Origin: Duncaniella muris
Lineage (GTDB): Bacteria; Bacteroidota; Bacteroidia; Bacteroidales; Muribaculaceae
Length of the DNA stretch: 62,118 bases
Direction of reading: 5' to 3'
NCBI RefSeq assembly: GCF_003024805.1
Contig: NZ_PUEC01000022.1
Span: 1-62,118 of the forward strand
The notes beneath the pieces are model-generated. The model was not told where the DNA came from, made no database searches, and was given only the letters and a program-made list of their open reading frames with translations. A program made the position numbers and the translations under genes. Of the stretch, positions 35,651-43,517 are shown in pieces (the first letter of the stretch is position 1; each line of letters begins with the position of its first letter).

Positions 35651-35740
35651 TGTCGGATAGTGCTTGTTTAACGTAGGTTAGGACTGCATAGTAGTATTTT
35701 GCAGCGAATTGTCTCCATCGGAAGCTTAAACCTCTCAATT

Positions 35741-36547
35741 TCAAGCTTCCAACTGGCTGAAACGGCCGATACAGCGGAAAATCAGTACCACGGGCACGAT
35801 TTCGAGCGTGCAAAGATACAAAATAAAATAAAGCAATGAGCCAAAATTATCGTAAAAAAGCCTAAAGCCCTTGAAAATAAATATCAGTCGGGCTATCAGA
35901 TAGCAGACAATTCCGATTGAGGCCACGGCTGCTGCGCCGCCGGGGTTGAAGAGCACTATGAGGGCCGGGATGGTGAGCAGCAGGCCGAGCAGGGCCTGGG
36001 AGGCATTGAAGCCCTTGATCCACTGCCGGGCCGAGAGTTTGTCGGTAAACACATAGCCCACAATGCGGTAGGCACACAGCTGCCAGAGATAGTAGACTCC
36101 GGCCACCACAAAAAAAGCGGCTATCTCAGGGAAAGTAGCCAGTGGGGTCGACAGTCCGTGGGAGGTCAGGGCGGCGTTTATTATTATTCCCTCGCAGAGG
36201 CAGGTGAGCAACACGATGGAGATCTGGATTCCGGTCTCGCTGAAGGTGCGGACGGTGAATGTGCTGTCTGTGCGGCGCACCGACCAGAGGTCGTAGGAAA
36301 AGTTTTTGATGTAGGTGGAGCAGTGGCGCAGATTGAAGGCGAGAATCAGAAACACGGCTATCAGCAGGCAGAGCACTCCGGAGTCATAGCCCGGCAGAAG
36401 GGTGCGCGACGCCGGGCGCATGCCGAGTGTGTAGGGGACGGTGCCTATGGTCATTCCGGAAGTCTCCGAGACCGGTGCTTCCCACCGGTGGCAGAGCTTC
36501 GGGGCAAAGGGCGCTACAGAATCCTGGCTGAATGAAAGCGGGTTCAT
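35741..36547 (-). CDS. DUF4271 membrane protein
   Basis: This 268-aa inner-membrane protein has about seven hydrophobic helices between residues 55 and 255 and a poorly conserved N-terminal part. Its place directly upstream of hemD is the typical position of DUF4271 in Bacteroidales. The function is unknown. Its start overlaps the LOG-family gene by 4 nt, so translation is probably coupled. Confidence 0.85.
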   Translation of the reverse strand: MNPLSFSQDSVAPFAPKLCHRWEAPVSETSGMTIGTVPYTLGMRPASRTLLPGYDSGVLCLLIAVFLILAFNLRHCSTYIKNFSYDLWSVRRTDSTFTVRTFSETGIQISIVLLTCLCEGIIINAALTSHGLSTPLATFPEIAAFFVVAGVYYLWQLCAYRIVGYVFTDKLSARQWIKGFNASQALLGLLLTIPALIVLFNPGGAAAVASIGIVCYLIARLIFIFKGFRLFYDNFGSLLYFILYLCTLEIVPVVLIFRCIGRFSQLEA

Positions 36548-37116
36548 TTTTCCGACTCTTCTACGTGGTTTCCGATGAGTGAAAGAGCCTCCTCCGGAGT
36601 GGTGGCAACCAGCGCGGGAATAAGTCCGTCGCGCATGAAACCGAGTTCGGTCATGCGGCGGAACATATCGAGTAAGGGATCATAATATCCGTCGGTGTTC
36701 ACTATTATGACCGGCCCTGTGAACAGTCCGAGCTGATGCCAGGTCATGATCTCGGCGAGTTCGTCGAGGGTGCCAATGCCGCCGGGAAGGGCTATTGCCG
36801 CACATGACATGGAGGCCATTGTCATCTTGCGCGAGTGCATCGAGTCGGTCACGATGCAGTGCGAGAGCCGCGGATGGTTCCAGCGCTTCCGCATCATGAA
36901 TTCCGGGAGAACGCCAACGGCCTCTCCCCCGGCTTCAACGGCACCTTCAATAGCTGCCGCCATCATGCCGCCGGCACCTCCGCCGCAAACCAGCGGCCGG
37001 CCCGACGAGGCTATCAGGCTACCCGTCTGACGGGCCACCTGCAGATATTTCTGATCAATTTCGGATGAGGAGGCGCAGTAGACAACCACGCCATTGCGTT
37101 CTGACTTGGAATTCAT
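36544..37116 (-). CDS. LOG-family nucleoside 5'-monophosphate phosphoribohydrolase
   Basis: This Rossmann-fold protein of about 190 aa belongs to the family that releases a base from (cytokinin-type) nucleoside 5'-monophosphates. The motifs GGGAGGMMAAAIEGA and PGGIGTLDELAEIMTW (the PGGxGTxxE signature) are complete. I chose the ATG at 37116 (MNSKSERNGVV) because the -7 box TAATTTTG at 37122-37129 lies immediately upstream; the longer frame to 37161 would start before the promoter. It is the first gene of the LOG-DUF4271-hemD-rnpA-yidD-tatD operon. Confidence 0.9.
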   Translation of the reverse strand: MNSKSERNGVVVYCASSSEIDQKYLQVARQTGSLIASSGRPLVCGGGAGGMMAAAIEGAVEAGGEAVGVLPEFMMRKRWNHPRLSHCIVTDSMHSRKMTMASMSCAAIALPGGIGTLDELAEIMTWHQLGLFTGPVIIVNTDGYYDPLLDMFRRMTELGFMRDGLIPALVATTPEEALSLIGNHVEESEK

Positions 37117-37121
37117 GAGTG

Positions 37122-37129
37122 CAAAATTA
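37122..37129 (-). promoter_or_regulatory. Promoter -7 box giving a near-leaderless LOG transcript
   Basis: TAATTTTG on the minus strand ends 5 nt before the chosen ATG (37116). Transcription would start at or next to the start codon. Confidence 0.5.
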
Positions 37130-37188
37130 GCAAGATTCTTCAAGAGAAACAAATGATGCACCCATGATGGTCATGCAAAAAAATAGTA

Positions 37189-37710
37189 TTACATAAACCG
37201 TTGCCTTACGAAGGGGGCTGCGGGGGCGCGCAGGAGTGCTGTCAGGGAGTCAAGGGCCGTGCGGAGCTTCGAGGCGTAGGCGCCGGCAAGTTCACAGGCC
37301 GATGCTCCGCCTGCGGCGAGCAGGGCGGTGTGGATGACGCGGCTGACTACCGTCATTTCCAGCTGACGCCTTATCAGCCCGTGGATTCCGGCCGGACGCT
37401 CCCCGCCCGGAGTCGCAGGCACCCGCAGAACGATCTGCATCAGATGGTCGGCAGAATCGTCGGCCGGGTGCTCTCCGGGAGAGACTGCGGGCTTCTCGCC
37501 GTCGAGATCGGCATCGTCGACATATGGCATCAGATCAAGCACTGTCTCGGCAAAGGCGTTCTTGATCATCAGAGTCAGCATCCCCCGCCGCTCCGGATCG
37601 AGGAGCGGCGAGAGAGCGGTGCGGGTTGGTTCAGAAGCCGAAAGAAGTTCCAGGGCCACAAGCGCATGGACCGTGTCGGCTATAACCTGTGTTGAAAGTG
37701 AGTAGAGCAT
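37189..37710 (-). CDS. Hypothetical protein of the portal locus (173 aa)
   Basis: This is a 173-aa, mostly helical protein without signal peptide or membrane helix. Visible parts are an N-terminal helix pair (LSTQVIADTVHALVALELL), a central acidic Pro-rich loop (about 65-95) and an Ala-rich C-terminal helix (HTALLAAGGASACELAGAYASKL). No family is recognised. It follows the 135-aa gene by 15 nt and ends 60 nt before the LOG promoter, so it closes the portal locus. By position it may be a virion assembly factor (for example head completion), but no motif proves this. Confidence 0.6.
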   Translation of the reverse strand: MLYSLSTQVIADTVHALVALELLSASEPTRTALSPLLDPERRGMLTLMIKNAFAETVLDLMPYVDDADLDGEKPAVSPGEHPADDSADHLMQIVLRVPATPGGERPAGIHGLIRRQLEMTVVSRVIHTALLAAGGASACELAGAYASKLRTALDSLTALLRAPAAPFVRQRFM

Positions 37711-37725
37711 AGCGGGTGGTGACTG

Positions 37726-38133
37726 TTAGGGAATTACAATACGGCGTGATTTTTGGTCGAAAGAGTTGCGCAGCAGGTCCATAGCCCTTGCGGGAGAGAT
37801 GAAAAACTGCGAGGCTCGGCCGGAGGCAAGCACGTCGGCGAGAGCATCGCCCAGACGGCAGCCACGGCGCTCCATCAGGCGCGAGGCCCGCGAGTTGAGT
37901 TCTTCCCAGAGGGCCAGACGGCGGTCATTGCGCAGCTTCAGCCGTCCGTGGCGCAACACGCGCAGCATGCGCAGGGCATATTCAAACGTGCAGTAGTAGC
38001 AGGGAGCGGGCTCAAGAGCTGTGAGCGAGGCAAGATGTTCGAGGCTCACCGGGCGACCGGCGGGAAGAGTGGAGAGAACTCGGCGTGCGGCTTCGAGAAA
38101 ATGGCGGTTGCGGAGGGTTACTAATGAATACAT
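37726..38133 (-). CDS. Hypothetical basic protein of the portal locus (135 aa)
   Basis: This is a 135-aa, Arg-rich, helical protein. It has a possible helix-turn-helix-like stretch (GRPVSLEHLASLTALEPAP), a CYYCTFEYALRMLRVLRHGR segment, and a C-terminal ASQFFISPARAMDLLRNSF motif. I cannot assign a family. It lies 122 nt downstream of the portal gene and has its own promoter box (38219-38226). A DNA-binding or packaging role is possible from its charge, but this is speculation. Confidence 0.6.
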   Translation of the reverse strand: MYSLVTLRNRHFLEAARRVLSTLPAGRPVSLEHLASLTALEPAPCYYCTFEYALRMLRVLRHGRLKLRNDRRLALWEELNSRASRLMERRGCRLGDALADVLASGRASQFFISPARAMDLLRNSFDQKSRRIVIP

Positions 38134-38218
38134 AAGGTCAGGAGCGGGGGAAAAGGTGTGTGTGCGTGTGTGTGAATGATTAGTAAATGTGCTTCGGAAA
38201 CGTGAGGTTTTCCATAGG

Positions 38219-38226
38219 CAAAATTA
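38219..38226 (-). promoter_or_regulatory. Internal promoter of the portal locus
   Basis: TAATTTTG on the minus strand lies about 85 nt before the 135-aa gene. Its immediate surroundings, CGGACTTAATTTTGC, resemble the end of the 64-bp modules (CGG, one base, CTTAACTTTGC). The rest of the module, including the 15-mer, is absent. The leader is again C-rich. Confidence 0.5.
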
Positions 38227-38255
38227 AGTCCGGAGCCAGGCAGAAAGCGGGCACA

Positions 38256-39533
38256 TCAGTGTGAAATTGTGTTAATCATCTCAGCAGCGATACTGTCACG
38301 GACACAGCGGAAAGAGTTGAACGACTCATAGATGTCGAGCAGGGCTATGGCCGAGTTATTTATCTGGCTTTCATAGAGCGAGGCCGAGACATTTGAAGCC
38401 TGCAACTGCCCCTGGAGCGCTCCGGAGACTCCTGAAATCTGCTGGAATAGCTTCATTTCGGCATCAAGAAGCTGCGAGGCGTCGCGTGAGGCTCCTGAGG
38501 AAACGCTTACCTCCTGAGGCATCATCCGCGCGGCGGGGTTGACAGGAATGACACCGCCCGGACGACTCCAGACGCGGCTGACGTCACGGATGTCGGATTC
38601 AGGCATGATGGCATCCATAGGCATCAGCAGCACACCCTTGGCACTGTTGGCCAAAATGTGATCTATCATGGTGATGAGGATGTTGATGTGTTTCTGCTGC
38701 CCTATCAGATCCTCGATGAAGGGATGGACCTTGCCGTCGGTCAGAGGATAGAACTTGAAGGCATAGGGATGTCCGCCTGAGGGAAGAGTGGAGCGGGTCT
38801 CGTCAAGCACGGTGCCGTTGGGAGCCATGAAGCGGCAGTGCCAGTGGGGATCATCAGCCGGAGCGGCGGGGTCGATGTCAAAGTTCCAGACTTCAGCCAC
38901 GTGGCAGACCGCGGCGTGGTCCGTGGCGTTGAATCCCGAAGAATTGGCATAGCAGCGTTCGAGCATGGCACAGCGCGAGGCCGATCCGTGACCGAAGCGA
39001 AGTTTCAGCTCGGCGAGGCTGACGCGGAAAAAGTGTCCGATGATGCGCACATCGGCCCCGCGCGGATCGGAGAAGCGGTTGACGAAGAAATCGTCAGGGC
39101 AAATATTGTCGGCCCATACGGCAAGCGGCGAACCGGGGCGGCGTTCGCAGACGAGTTTCTGGATGACGCAACCTGAGATAAGAAACTCCTCCAGGCAGCG
39201 GCTGTCGAGCTCGTCGAGCTGATTGGCCTTGCGGAAAGCCGTCAGTTCCTCGCTTCCGTCCGGCTTCTCAGCGGCGGAGAGATTGTAGCGGAAACGGCCC
39301 ACGATGCTCTTGACAAGCGAGCGCAGAAGATTGTTTGTCAGCGGACGCATACCCGATTCCAGAGCGTGGTCATACTCGGAAAGTATGCGGCCGTCATCGG
39401 TTGTAATAAGGTCGGACCACTGACGGCCATAGGTGTGTTCCATCAGCCTCAGGCGCAAGGCACGCAGACGCGAAAGCCCGCGATGGGCATCGACCGCACG
39501 GCGGTAGAGACCCGGATTGTATTTCAGCTTCAT
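38256..39533 (-). CDS. Phage-type portal protein
   Basis: This 425-aa protein resembles portals of podovirus-like Bacteroidetes phages. It has an N-terminal helical part with YGRQWSDLI (about 35), the clip/wing-like LPSGGHPYAFKFYPLTDGKVHPFIEDLIGQQKHINILITMIDHIL region (about 250-295), and the C-terminal stem helix with LFQQISGVSGALQGQ followed by a long Ser/Ala/Asn-rich helix. The portal forms the dodecameric DNA gate of a capsid. The length is somewhat short for podoviral portals. Its ATG overlaps the adaptor's TGA stop by 4 nt, so translation is coupled. No terminase is adjacent. Confidence 0.78.
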   Translation of the reverse strand: MKLKYNPGLYRRAVDAHRGLSRLRALRLRLMEHTYGRQWSDLITTDDGRILSEYDHALESGMRPLTNNLLRSLVKSIVGRFRYNLSAAEKPDGSEELTAFRKANQLDELDSRCLEEFLISGCVIQKLVCERRPGSPLAVWADNICPDDFFVNRFSDPRGADVRIIGHFFRVSLAELKLRFGHGSASRCAMLERCYANSSGFNATDHAAVCHVAEVWNFDIDPAAPADDPHWHCRFMAPNGTVLDETRSTLPSGGHPYAFKFYPLTDGKVHPFIEDLIGQQKHINILITMIDHILANSAKGVLLMPMDAIMPESDIRDVSRVWSRPGGVIPVNPAARMMPQEVSVSSGASRDASQLLDAEMKLFQQISGVSGALQGQLQASNVSASLYESQINNSAIALLDIYESFNSFRCVRDSIAAEMINTISH

Positions 39534-40069
39534 GACTCGCAGGTGTAGTTGTGAAGGCAGGCAAGTGCCGAATCATCGAATTCATAGAGGCCGTCCTCGC
39601 AGACAGCGCAGTCAAGCGAGAGAAGACGGTCAGCGGCCGTGACGGCCGGATAGAGCCTGAGTTCACCGCCGCTGAAGAAGGCCACAGGCGATGCGGCGGT
39701 GGCGCGGGTGAAGCGATGGAGCTGGAGCGGCAGCTGCGGAGACGAAGGGTCGGTGATCACCTCGGCAGGACGCAGCCAGGAGGCAAGACGCACCTCCAGA
39801 ACGCGGACGGTCCCGGCGGGAAGGGACAAGACTGTGGAAGCGTCGGCCGACGGCGGGGGCAAGGGCAGATCGAGCCTGCTGGGCGCAAGCATGGAGGCGG
39901 GGGCTTCGCGAAGCAGTCGGCTGTACCAGCGGTTGATGGCGGCGATGTAGACGGCGGTACTGTCGATTCCGTCGTTACGGCGGAACACAGCATCGGCCAG
40001 CGGAGGAGATCCGGCGTAATGCAGGCGCCAGAGATCAAGCATTTCGGATAAATCGAGTGTCAGTTTCAT
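39530..40069 (-). CDS. Phage-type head-tail adaptor (SU10-like)
   Basis: This 179-aa protein has the pattern of phage head-tail adaptor proteins: an N-terminal helix bundle (LDLSEMLDLWRLHY; YIAAINRWYSRLLREAP), a beta-rich middle where LPAGTVRVLEVRL and SGGELRLYPAV match the (xlP...v..v.l) and (g..l.lyP) landmarks, and a C-terminal helix (FDDSALACLHNYTCES). Such proteins bind below the portal and connect it to the tail. It is the first gene after promoter module B and overlaps the portal gene by 4 nt. The family assignment is by pattern and somewhat less sure than the portal. Confidence 0.65.
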   Translation of the reverse strand: MKLTLDLSEMLDLWRLHYAGSPPLADAVFRRNDGIDSTAVYIAAINRWYSRLLREAPASMLAPSRLDLPLPPPSADASTVLSLPAGTVRVLEVRLASWLRPAEVITDPSSPQLPLQLHRFTRATAASPVAFFSGGELRLYPAVTAADRLLSLDCAVCEDGLYEFDDSALACLHNYTCES

Positions 40070-40154
40070 AGTGCGGGAGAATGGAGGGGTGATGTGTGGA
40101 GGGTAAATGGTTACGGTGCGGAGGGGGTGTGGAGGGGGGGTGGTGTGGATTCAC

Positions 40155-40218
40155 TGCAAAGTTAAGACCGCAGGCAAGCGATTTTGGTGCGATAATACGG
40201 AGAGGCATGAAATTTTTT
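40155..40218 (-). promoter_or_regulatory. Shared virion-gene promoter module, copy B
   Basis: Read on the minus strand, this is the second copy of the 64-bp block at 14589-14652 (54 of 64 identical, ungapped). The invariant 15-mer lies at 40182-40196 and the -7 box TAACTTTG at 40157-40164, again with 17 nt between. The leader to the adaptor ATG (40154-40070) is C-rich with about 5 G in 85 nt. The module also lies directly upstream of the divergent bioB promoter, so one factor could touch both. Confidence 0.8.
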
Positions 40219-40222
40219 TTAT

Positions 40223-40230
40223 TAATTTTG
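40223..40230 (+). promoter_or_regulatory. bioB promoter -7 box, divergent from module B
   Basis: TAATTTTG lies 27 nt before the bioB ATG. Its -33 region falls inside promoter module B and has no TTTG. Confidence 0.5.
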
Positions 40231-40257
40231 TCAATACATTATCAAGACTCCAATCCT

Positions 40258-41247
40258 ATGACACCGGATGCAATAAACAATCTGAAGGAAAAAATACTTG
40301 CCGGGGGCAGCCTGAGCACCGTGGAAGCCATGAGTCTCATAGACCTCAGCCCGCAGGAAGAAGATGCCCTGATCGAAGCCGCCGCCGAGGTCACAGAGCG
40401 CTTCGGAAGCCGCGATTTCGACTCGTGTTCAATCATCAACGCCCGTTCGGGCCGTTGCAGCGAAGACTGCAAATGGTGTGCACAGTCAGCTCATTACAAG
40501 ACCGGAACGATGTCCTATCCGCTCGTAGACCATGACACCTGCATGGCTCTTGCCGCCTACAACCGCTCGCGCGGCATAGGGCGCTTCTCGCTCGTGACAA
40601 GCGGACGCGCTCTCAGCGGCGAAGCCCTCGAAACTCTCTGCGGCTACTACCGCGAGCTGCGCCTGGCAGGCGGCATGGGGCTATGCGCCTCGATGGGCCT
40701 GCTCGACGCCGAAGCCCTCGCCAGGCTCAGAGACGCCGGGGTAGAGCGCTACCACTGCAACCTCGAATCGGCACCCTCTCACTTCTCCACCCTCTGCTCC
40801 ACCCACTCCATCGAAGACAAGATCAAGACCATAGAAGCCGCCCGCGCCACAGGCATGGAGATATGCAGCGGAGGCATCATAGGCATGGGCGAAAGCCGCG
40901 CCCAGAGAGTGGAATTCGCCCTGACGCTCAGAAGAGTAAATCCGGTGTCGATACCAATCAACATACTCGTGCCCATTCCCGGCACTCCGCTTGAAAACAC
41001 CGAGCCACTGAGCGGACGCGAGATTCTGCTGACGGTGGCCATCTTCCGCATGATCCACCCCCACGCCGTGTTGCGCTTCGCCGGGGGACGGGCCTCGATC
41101 GCCAAGGAAATACAGCGCGAATCGCTCCGCATAGGCATCAACGGCAGCATCATGGGCGACCTGCTGACAACCATCGGCTCGCAGATCGACGAAGACATAG
41201 AGCTGATACGCTCTTGCGGCTATAACTTCAAAACTCCACAGCAATGA
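40258..41247 (+). CDS. bioB: Biotin synthase
   Basis: BioB is a radical-SAM enzyme that inserts sulfur into dethiobiotin. The product is 329 aa, normal length. The radical-SAM cluster motif is CSEDCKWC (CxxxCxxC), followed by the biotin-synthase signatures YNRSRGIGRFSLVTSGR, YHCNLESA, CSGGIIGMGES and LRFAGGRASIAKEIQRESL. I chose the ATG at 40258 (MTPDAINNL); the longer frame from 40096 runs backwards through promoter module B. No other bio genes are in the window. The stop overlaps the next start (ATGA). Confidence 0.96.
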   Translation: MTPDAINNLKEKILAGGSLSTVEAMSLIDLSPQEEDALIEAAAEVTERFGSRDFDSCSIINARSGRCSEDCKWCAQSAHYKTGTMSYPLVDHDTCMALAAYNRSRGIGRFSLVTSGRALSGEALETLCGYYRELRLAGGMGLCASMGLLDAEALARLRDAGVERYHCNLESAPSHFSTLCSTHSIEDKIKTIEAARATGMEICSGGIIGMGESRAQRVEFALTLRRVNPVSIPINILVPIPGTPLENTEPLSGREILLTVAIFRMIHPHAVLRFAGGRASIAKEIQRESLRIGINGSIMGDLLTTIGSQIDEDIELIRSCGYNFKTPQQ

Positions 41248-42020
41248 GCAATTCACTGCCTGATCTGGACCGCGGACAGCAGACCCGCTACCGCGGCCAC
41301 CTGTCGCTCTGCGAGATTGACTTCGCCGGCCAGAAAGCACTGGCCGCCTCACGGGTACTCGTGGTAGGCGCCGGAGGGCTCGGAAGCCCCGTGAGCCTTT
41401 ATCTGGCGGCTGCCGGCGTAGGCACCATAGCCCTGATGGACGCCGACACCGTGAGCCTCAGCAACCTCCAGCGCCAGATAATCCACTCCACCCCTGATCT
41501 CGGAAGGCTGAAAACAGACTCCGCGGCCGAAAAACTGCGGGCGCTTAATCCGGAGGTCAGCATCATCACCATCAACAGTCGCCTCAGCGAAGAAAACGCC
41601 GAAAGCATAATGGCAGGCTATGACCTTATAATGGACTGTACCGACAATCTGCCCACACGACTGCTGATCAACGACTGCTGCGTCAGACTGGGCAAAAAAA
41701 TGGTGTTCGGCGCCGTGTCGCGTTTCTCCGGCCAGGTGTTCAGCCATGTGCCCGGAAGCGCCTGCTACCGCTGCATCTTCGACCCCTCGTCGATCAGCGG
41801 CGACGGCGAGGAACTGCCATGTGCAATCAACGGAATCCTCAACACCGTGGTTGGCGTCATCGGCTCCCTCCAGGCTACCGAGGCCATCAAACTGCTCGTA
41901 GGCACAGGCGATCCGCTCGTCAACCGCATGCTGACGTTCGATGCCATCACAATGGACTTCAACATCTTTGCAATCAGCCCGATGGAGGGCTGCGGGTGCG
42001 CCTCTGTTAGCAAATTTTAA
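41244..42020 (+). CDS. ThiF/MoeB-family adenylyltransferase
   Basis: This is a 258-aa E1-like enzyme that adenylates the C-terminal Gly of a ubiquitin-like sulfur carrier (ThiS or MoaD type). The ATP motif GAGGLGSPVSLYLAAAGVG (about 33-51), the DNLPTRLLIND stretch and zinc-binding Cys pairs (CYRC and CGC) are present. There is no C-terminal rhodanese domain. Coupling to bioB by a 4-nt overlap is unusual, because thiS or moaD genes are absent from the window, so whether it serves thiamine, molybdopterin or sulfur supply for BioB is open. Confidence 0.9.
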   Translation: MSNSLPDLDRGQQTRYRGHLSLCEIDFAGQKALAASRVLVVGAGGLGSPVSLYLAAAGVGTIALMDADTVSLSNLQRQIIHSTPDLGRLKTDSAAEKLRALNPEVSIITINSRLSEENAESIMAGYDLIMDCTDNLPTRLLINDCCVRLGKKMVFGAVSRFSGQVFSHVPGSACYRCIFDPSSISGDGEELPCAINGILNTVVGVIGSLQATEAIKLLVGTGDPLVNRMLTFDAITMDFNIFAISPMEGCGCASVSKF

Positions 42021-42053
42021 CTTCCAATCTTAAAAAATCGAAAAATTTATAGC

Positions 42054-42061
42054 TACCTTTG
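42054..42061 (+). promoter_or_regulatory. Promoter -7 box of the short MetE gene
   Basis: TACCTTTG matches TAnnTTTG, 78 nt before the ATG at 42139. Confidence 0.55.
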
Positions 42062-42138
42062 CACCGCGGAAACACTGTCACTCACCTCTTCTCTGACAAC
42101 CAATCAAGTGACACAGTATCAAAAACCACAGATTTATC

Positions 42139-43257
42139 ATGACTCAAGCGATCAACATGCCCCGCGTTGAAATAGTGGGCAGCTTCCTCCCTCCCGAAGA
42201 ACTTGAAAATGCTTTGAACGAAAAAATCCGCGGCAATCTCAGCGAGGCTGACTATCATGCCGTTGAAGACCGCGTAATCGACCGCCTGATCGACCGCGAG
42301 ATCGAAGCCGGACTCCAGATTGTGACCGACGGCGAAATGCGCCGCAAAAGCTGGGACCGCGACTTCTGGGAAGGATTCGAAGGTATGAGCCGCGAACGCA
42401 TTGACACCGGCAACATCTATCAGGACGACATCCTGCGCCATGACCTGCTCCGTTTCAGCGGAAAGATCGAATTCAATCCCGCCCACCCCTTCTTTGACAA
42501 GTTTGTCCACATGCAGGAACTGACTGCAGGCCGCGCCGAAGTCCGCCAGACCATCCCCTCGCCCGGCCAGCTCTACATGCGCATGTTCCTCTCGTCAAAC
42601 GGAGATCCCGGCAAATTCTATGCCACTCCTGACACCCTAATCGATGATATAGTGGAGGCCTACAGCCGCACAATTGCCGAATTCTACCGCCTCGGATGCC
42701 GCCACATACAGCTCGACACCGAAGTCTGGGGCCGACTGAGCAGTCCTGAATTCGACCGAATGCTCCTGCTCGGAGGCGCTGACGTCAACGAGATCACCCG
42801 CCTGCTTCTCGACCTGATCAACCGATCCATAGCAACCCGCCCGGCCGACCTGGAAATCACCTTCAACATCGCAGCCAACGAACAGGCCGTGCCCCGCTGG
42901 TATGACGAAAAGGAACTCGCCAACCTGCGCCTGATGCTTGAGACCATTGACGCCGACGCCTTCCTGCTCCCATTCGAGATCAGTTCTCCGGAGGCCATCA
43001 ATGCTCTGCGCTGGCTCCCGGCCGGAAAGCGCGTGATCCTCGGACTGGTTGACGGCAGCCTGCCCAACCTCGAAAGCGTGAATGACATCGTCACAGCTGT
43101 CAGAATGGCCCGCCGCTACGTGCCGATGGAAAAACTTTCAATCAGCCCGACCTGCGGCTTCAAGGTCCGCGACCGCGAGCGCCAGGGTCTGAACTACGAG
43201 ACCCAGTGGACCAAGATAGCCCTCCTGCGCCAGGCAGCCGAACTCGCAGCCGAATAA
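42139..43257 (+). CDS. Short cobalamin-independent methionine synthase-like protein (MetE C-terminal family)
   Basis: This is a 372-aa protein of the MetE catalytic-domain family (UROD/MetE-like TIM barrel), like YxjG/YxjH, without the N-terminal MetE half. Seen are VEIVGSFLPP at the start, the IVTDGEMRRKSW segment, CRHIQLDTEVWG, ITFNIAANEQA, and the C-terminal ISPTCGFKVR with the zinc Cys. It probably transfers a methyl group to homocysteine; the methyl donor is uncertain because short forms cannot all use methyl-THF. It is monocistronic with its own promoter. Confidence 0.88.
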   Translation: MTQAINMPRVEIVGSFLPPEELENALNEKIRGNLSEADYHAVEDRVIDRLIDREIEAGLQIVTDGEMRRKSWDRDFWEGFEGMSRERIDTGNIYQDDILRHDLLRFSGKIEFNPAHPFFDKFVHMQELTAGRAEVRQTIPSPGQLYMRMFLSSNGDPGKFYATPDTLIDDIVEAYSRTIAEFYRLGCRHIQLDTEVWGRLSSPEFDRMLLLGGADVNEITRLLLDLINRSIATRPADLEITFNIAANEQAVPRWYDEKELANLRLMLETIDADAFLLPFEISSPEAINALRWLPAGKRVILGLVDGSLPNLESVNDIVTAVRMARRYVPMEKLSISPTCGFKVRDRERQGLNYETQWTKIALLRQAAELAAE

Positions 43258-43388
43258 GAGGGTGTCAGACTGAACAGCCTCTAAGAGCCGACAGGACAAC
43301 AGACACATCCGGTCTGCACCGGAAACCCGCACAATATATACACACAATGCCACCCCTCGATCTGCCATGACAGGGAATGTGAGCATTG

Positions 43389-43445
43389 TGTGTTATATTT
43401 TAACACAGCTTTACAACCTCAGTTTCCTGATTTTTATTAACTTTG
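43389..43445 (+). promoter_or_regulatory. Promoter of the exopolysaccharide locus with inverted repeat
   Basis: The -7 box TAACTTTG is at 43438-43445. Upstream, TGTGTTA (43389-43395) and TAACACA (43401-43407) form a 7-5-7 inverted repeat, about 30 bp before the -7 box, that could bind a regulator. No UpxY/UpxZ-type antiterminator gene is present. Confidence 0.5.
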
Positions 43446-43517
43446 TAGCTCATTCAAAATAGTAGCTTACAACCCTAATAAAGCCGGATTTCCACAAACC
43501 CCGGCACTTCTCCGATC

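Noticed and set aside
37189-40069. Ordinary degraded prophage
   Set aside because: No integrase, attachment repeats, pseudogenes or phage replication genes are seen, all frames are intact, and the capsid gene is at another locus with the same promoter.
40096-40257. N-terminal extension of BioB
   Set aside because: The extra residues are encoded by the reverse of promoter module B; BioB proteins start near MTPDAINNL.
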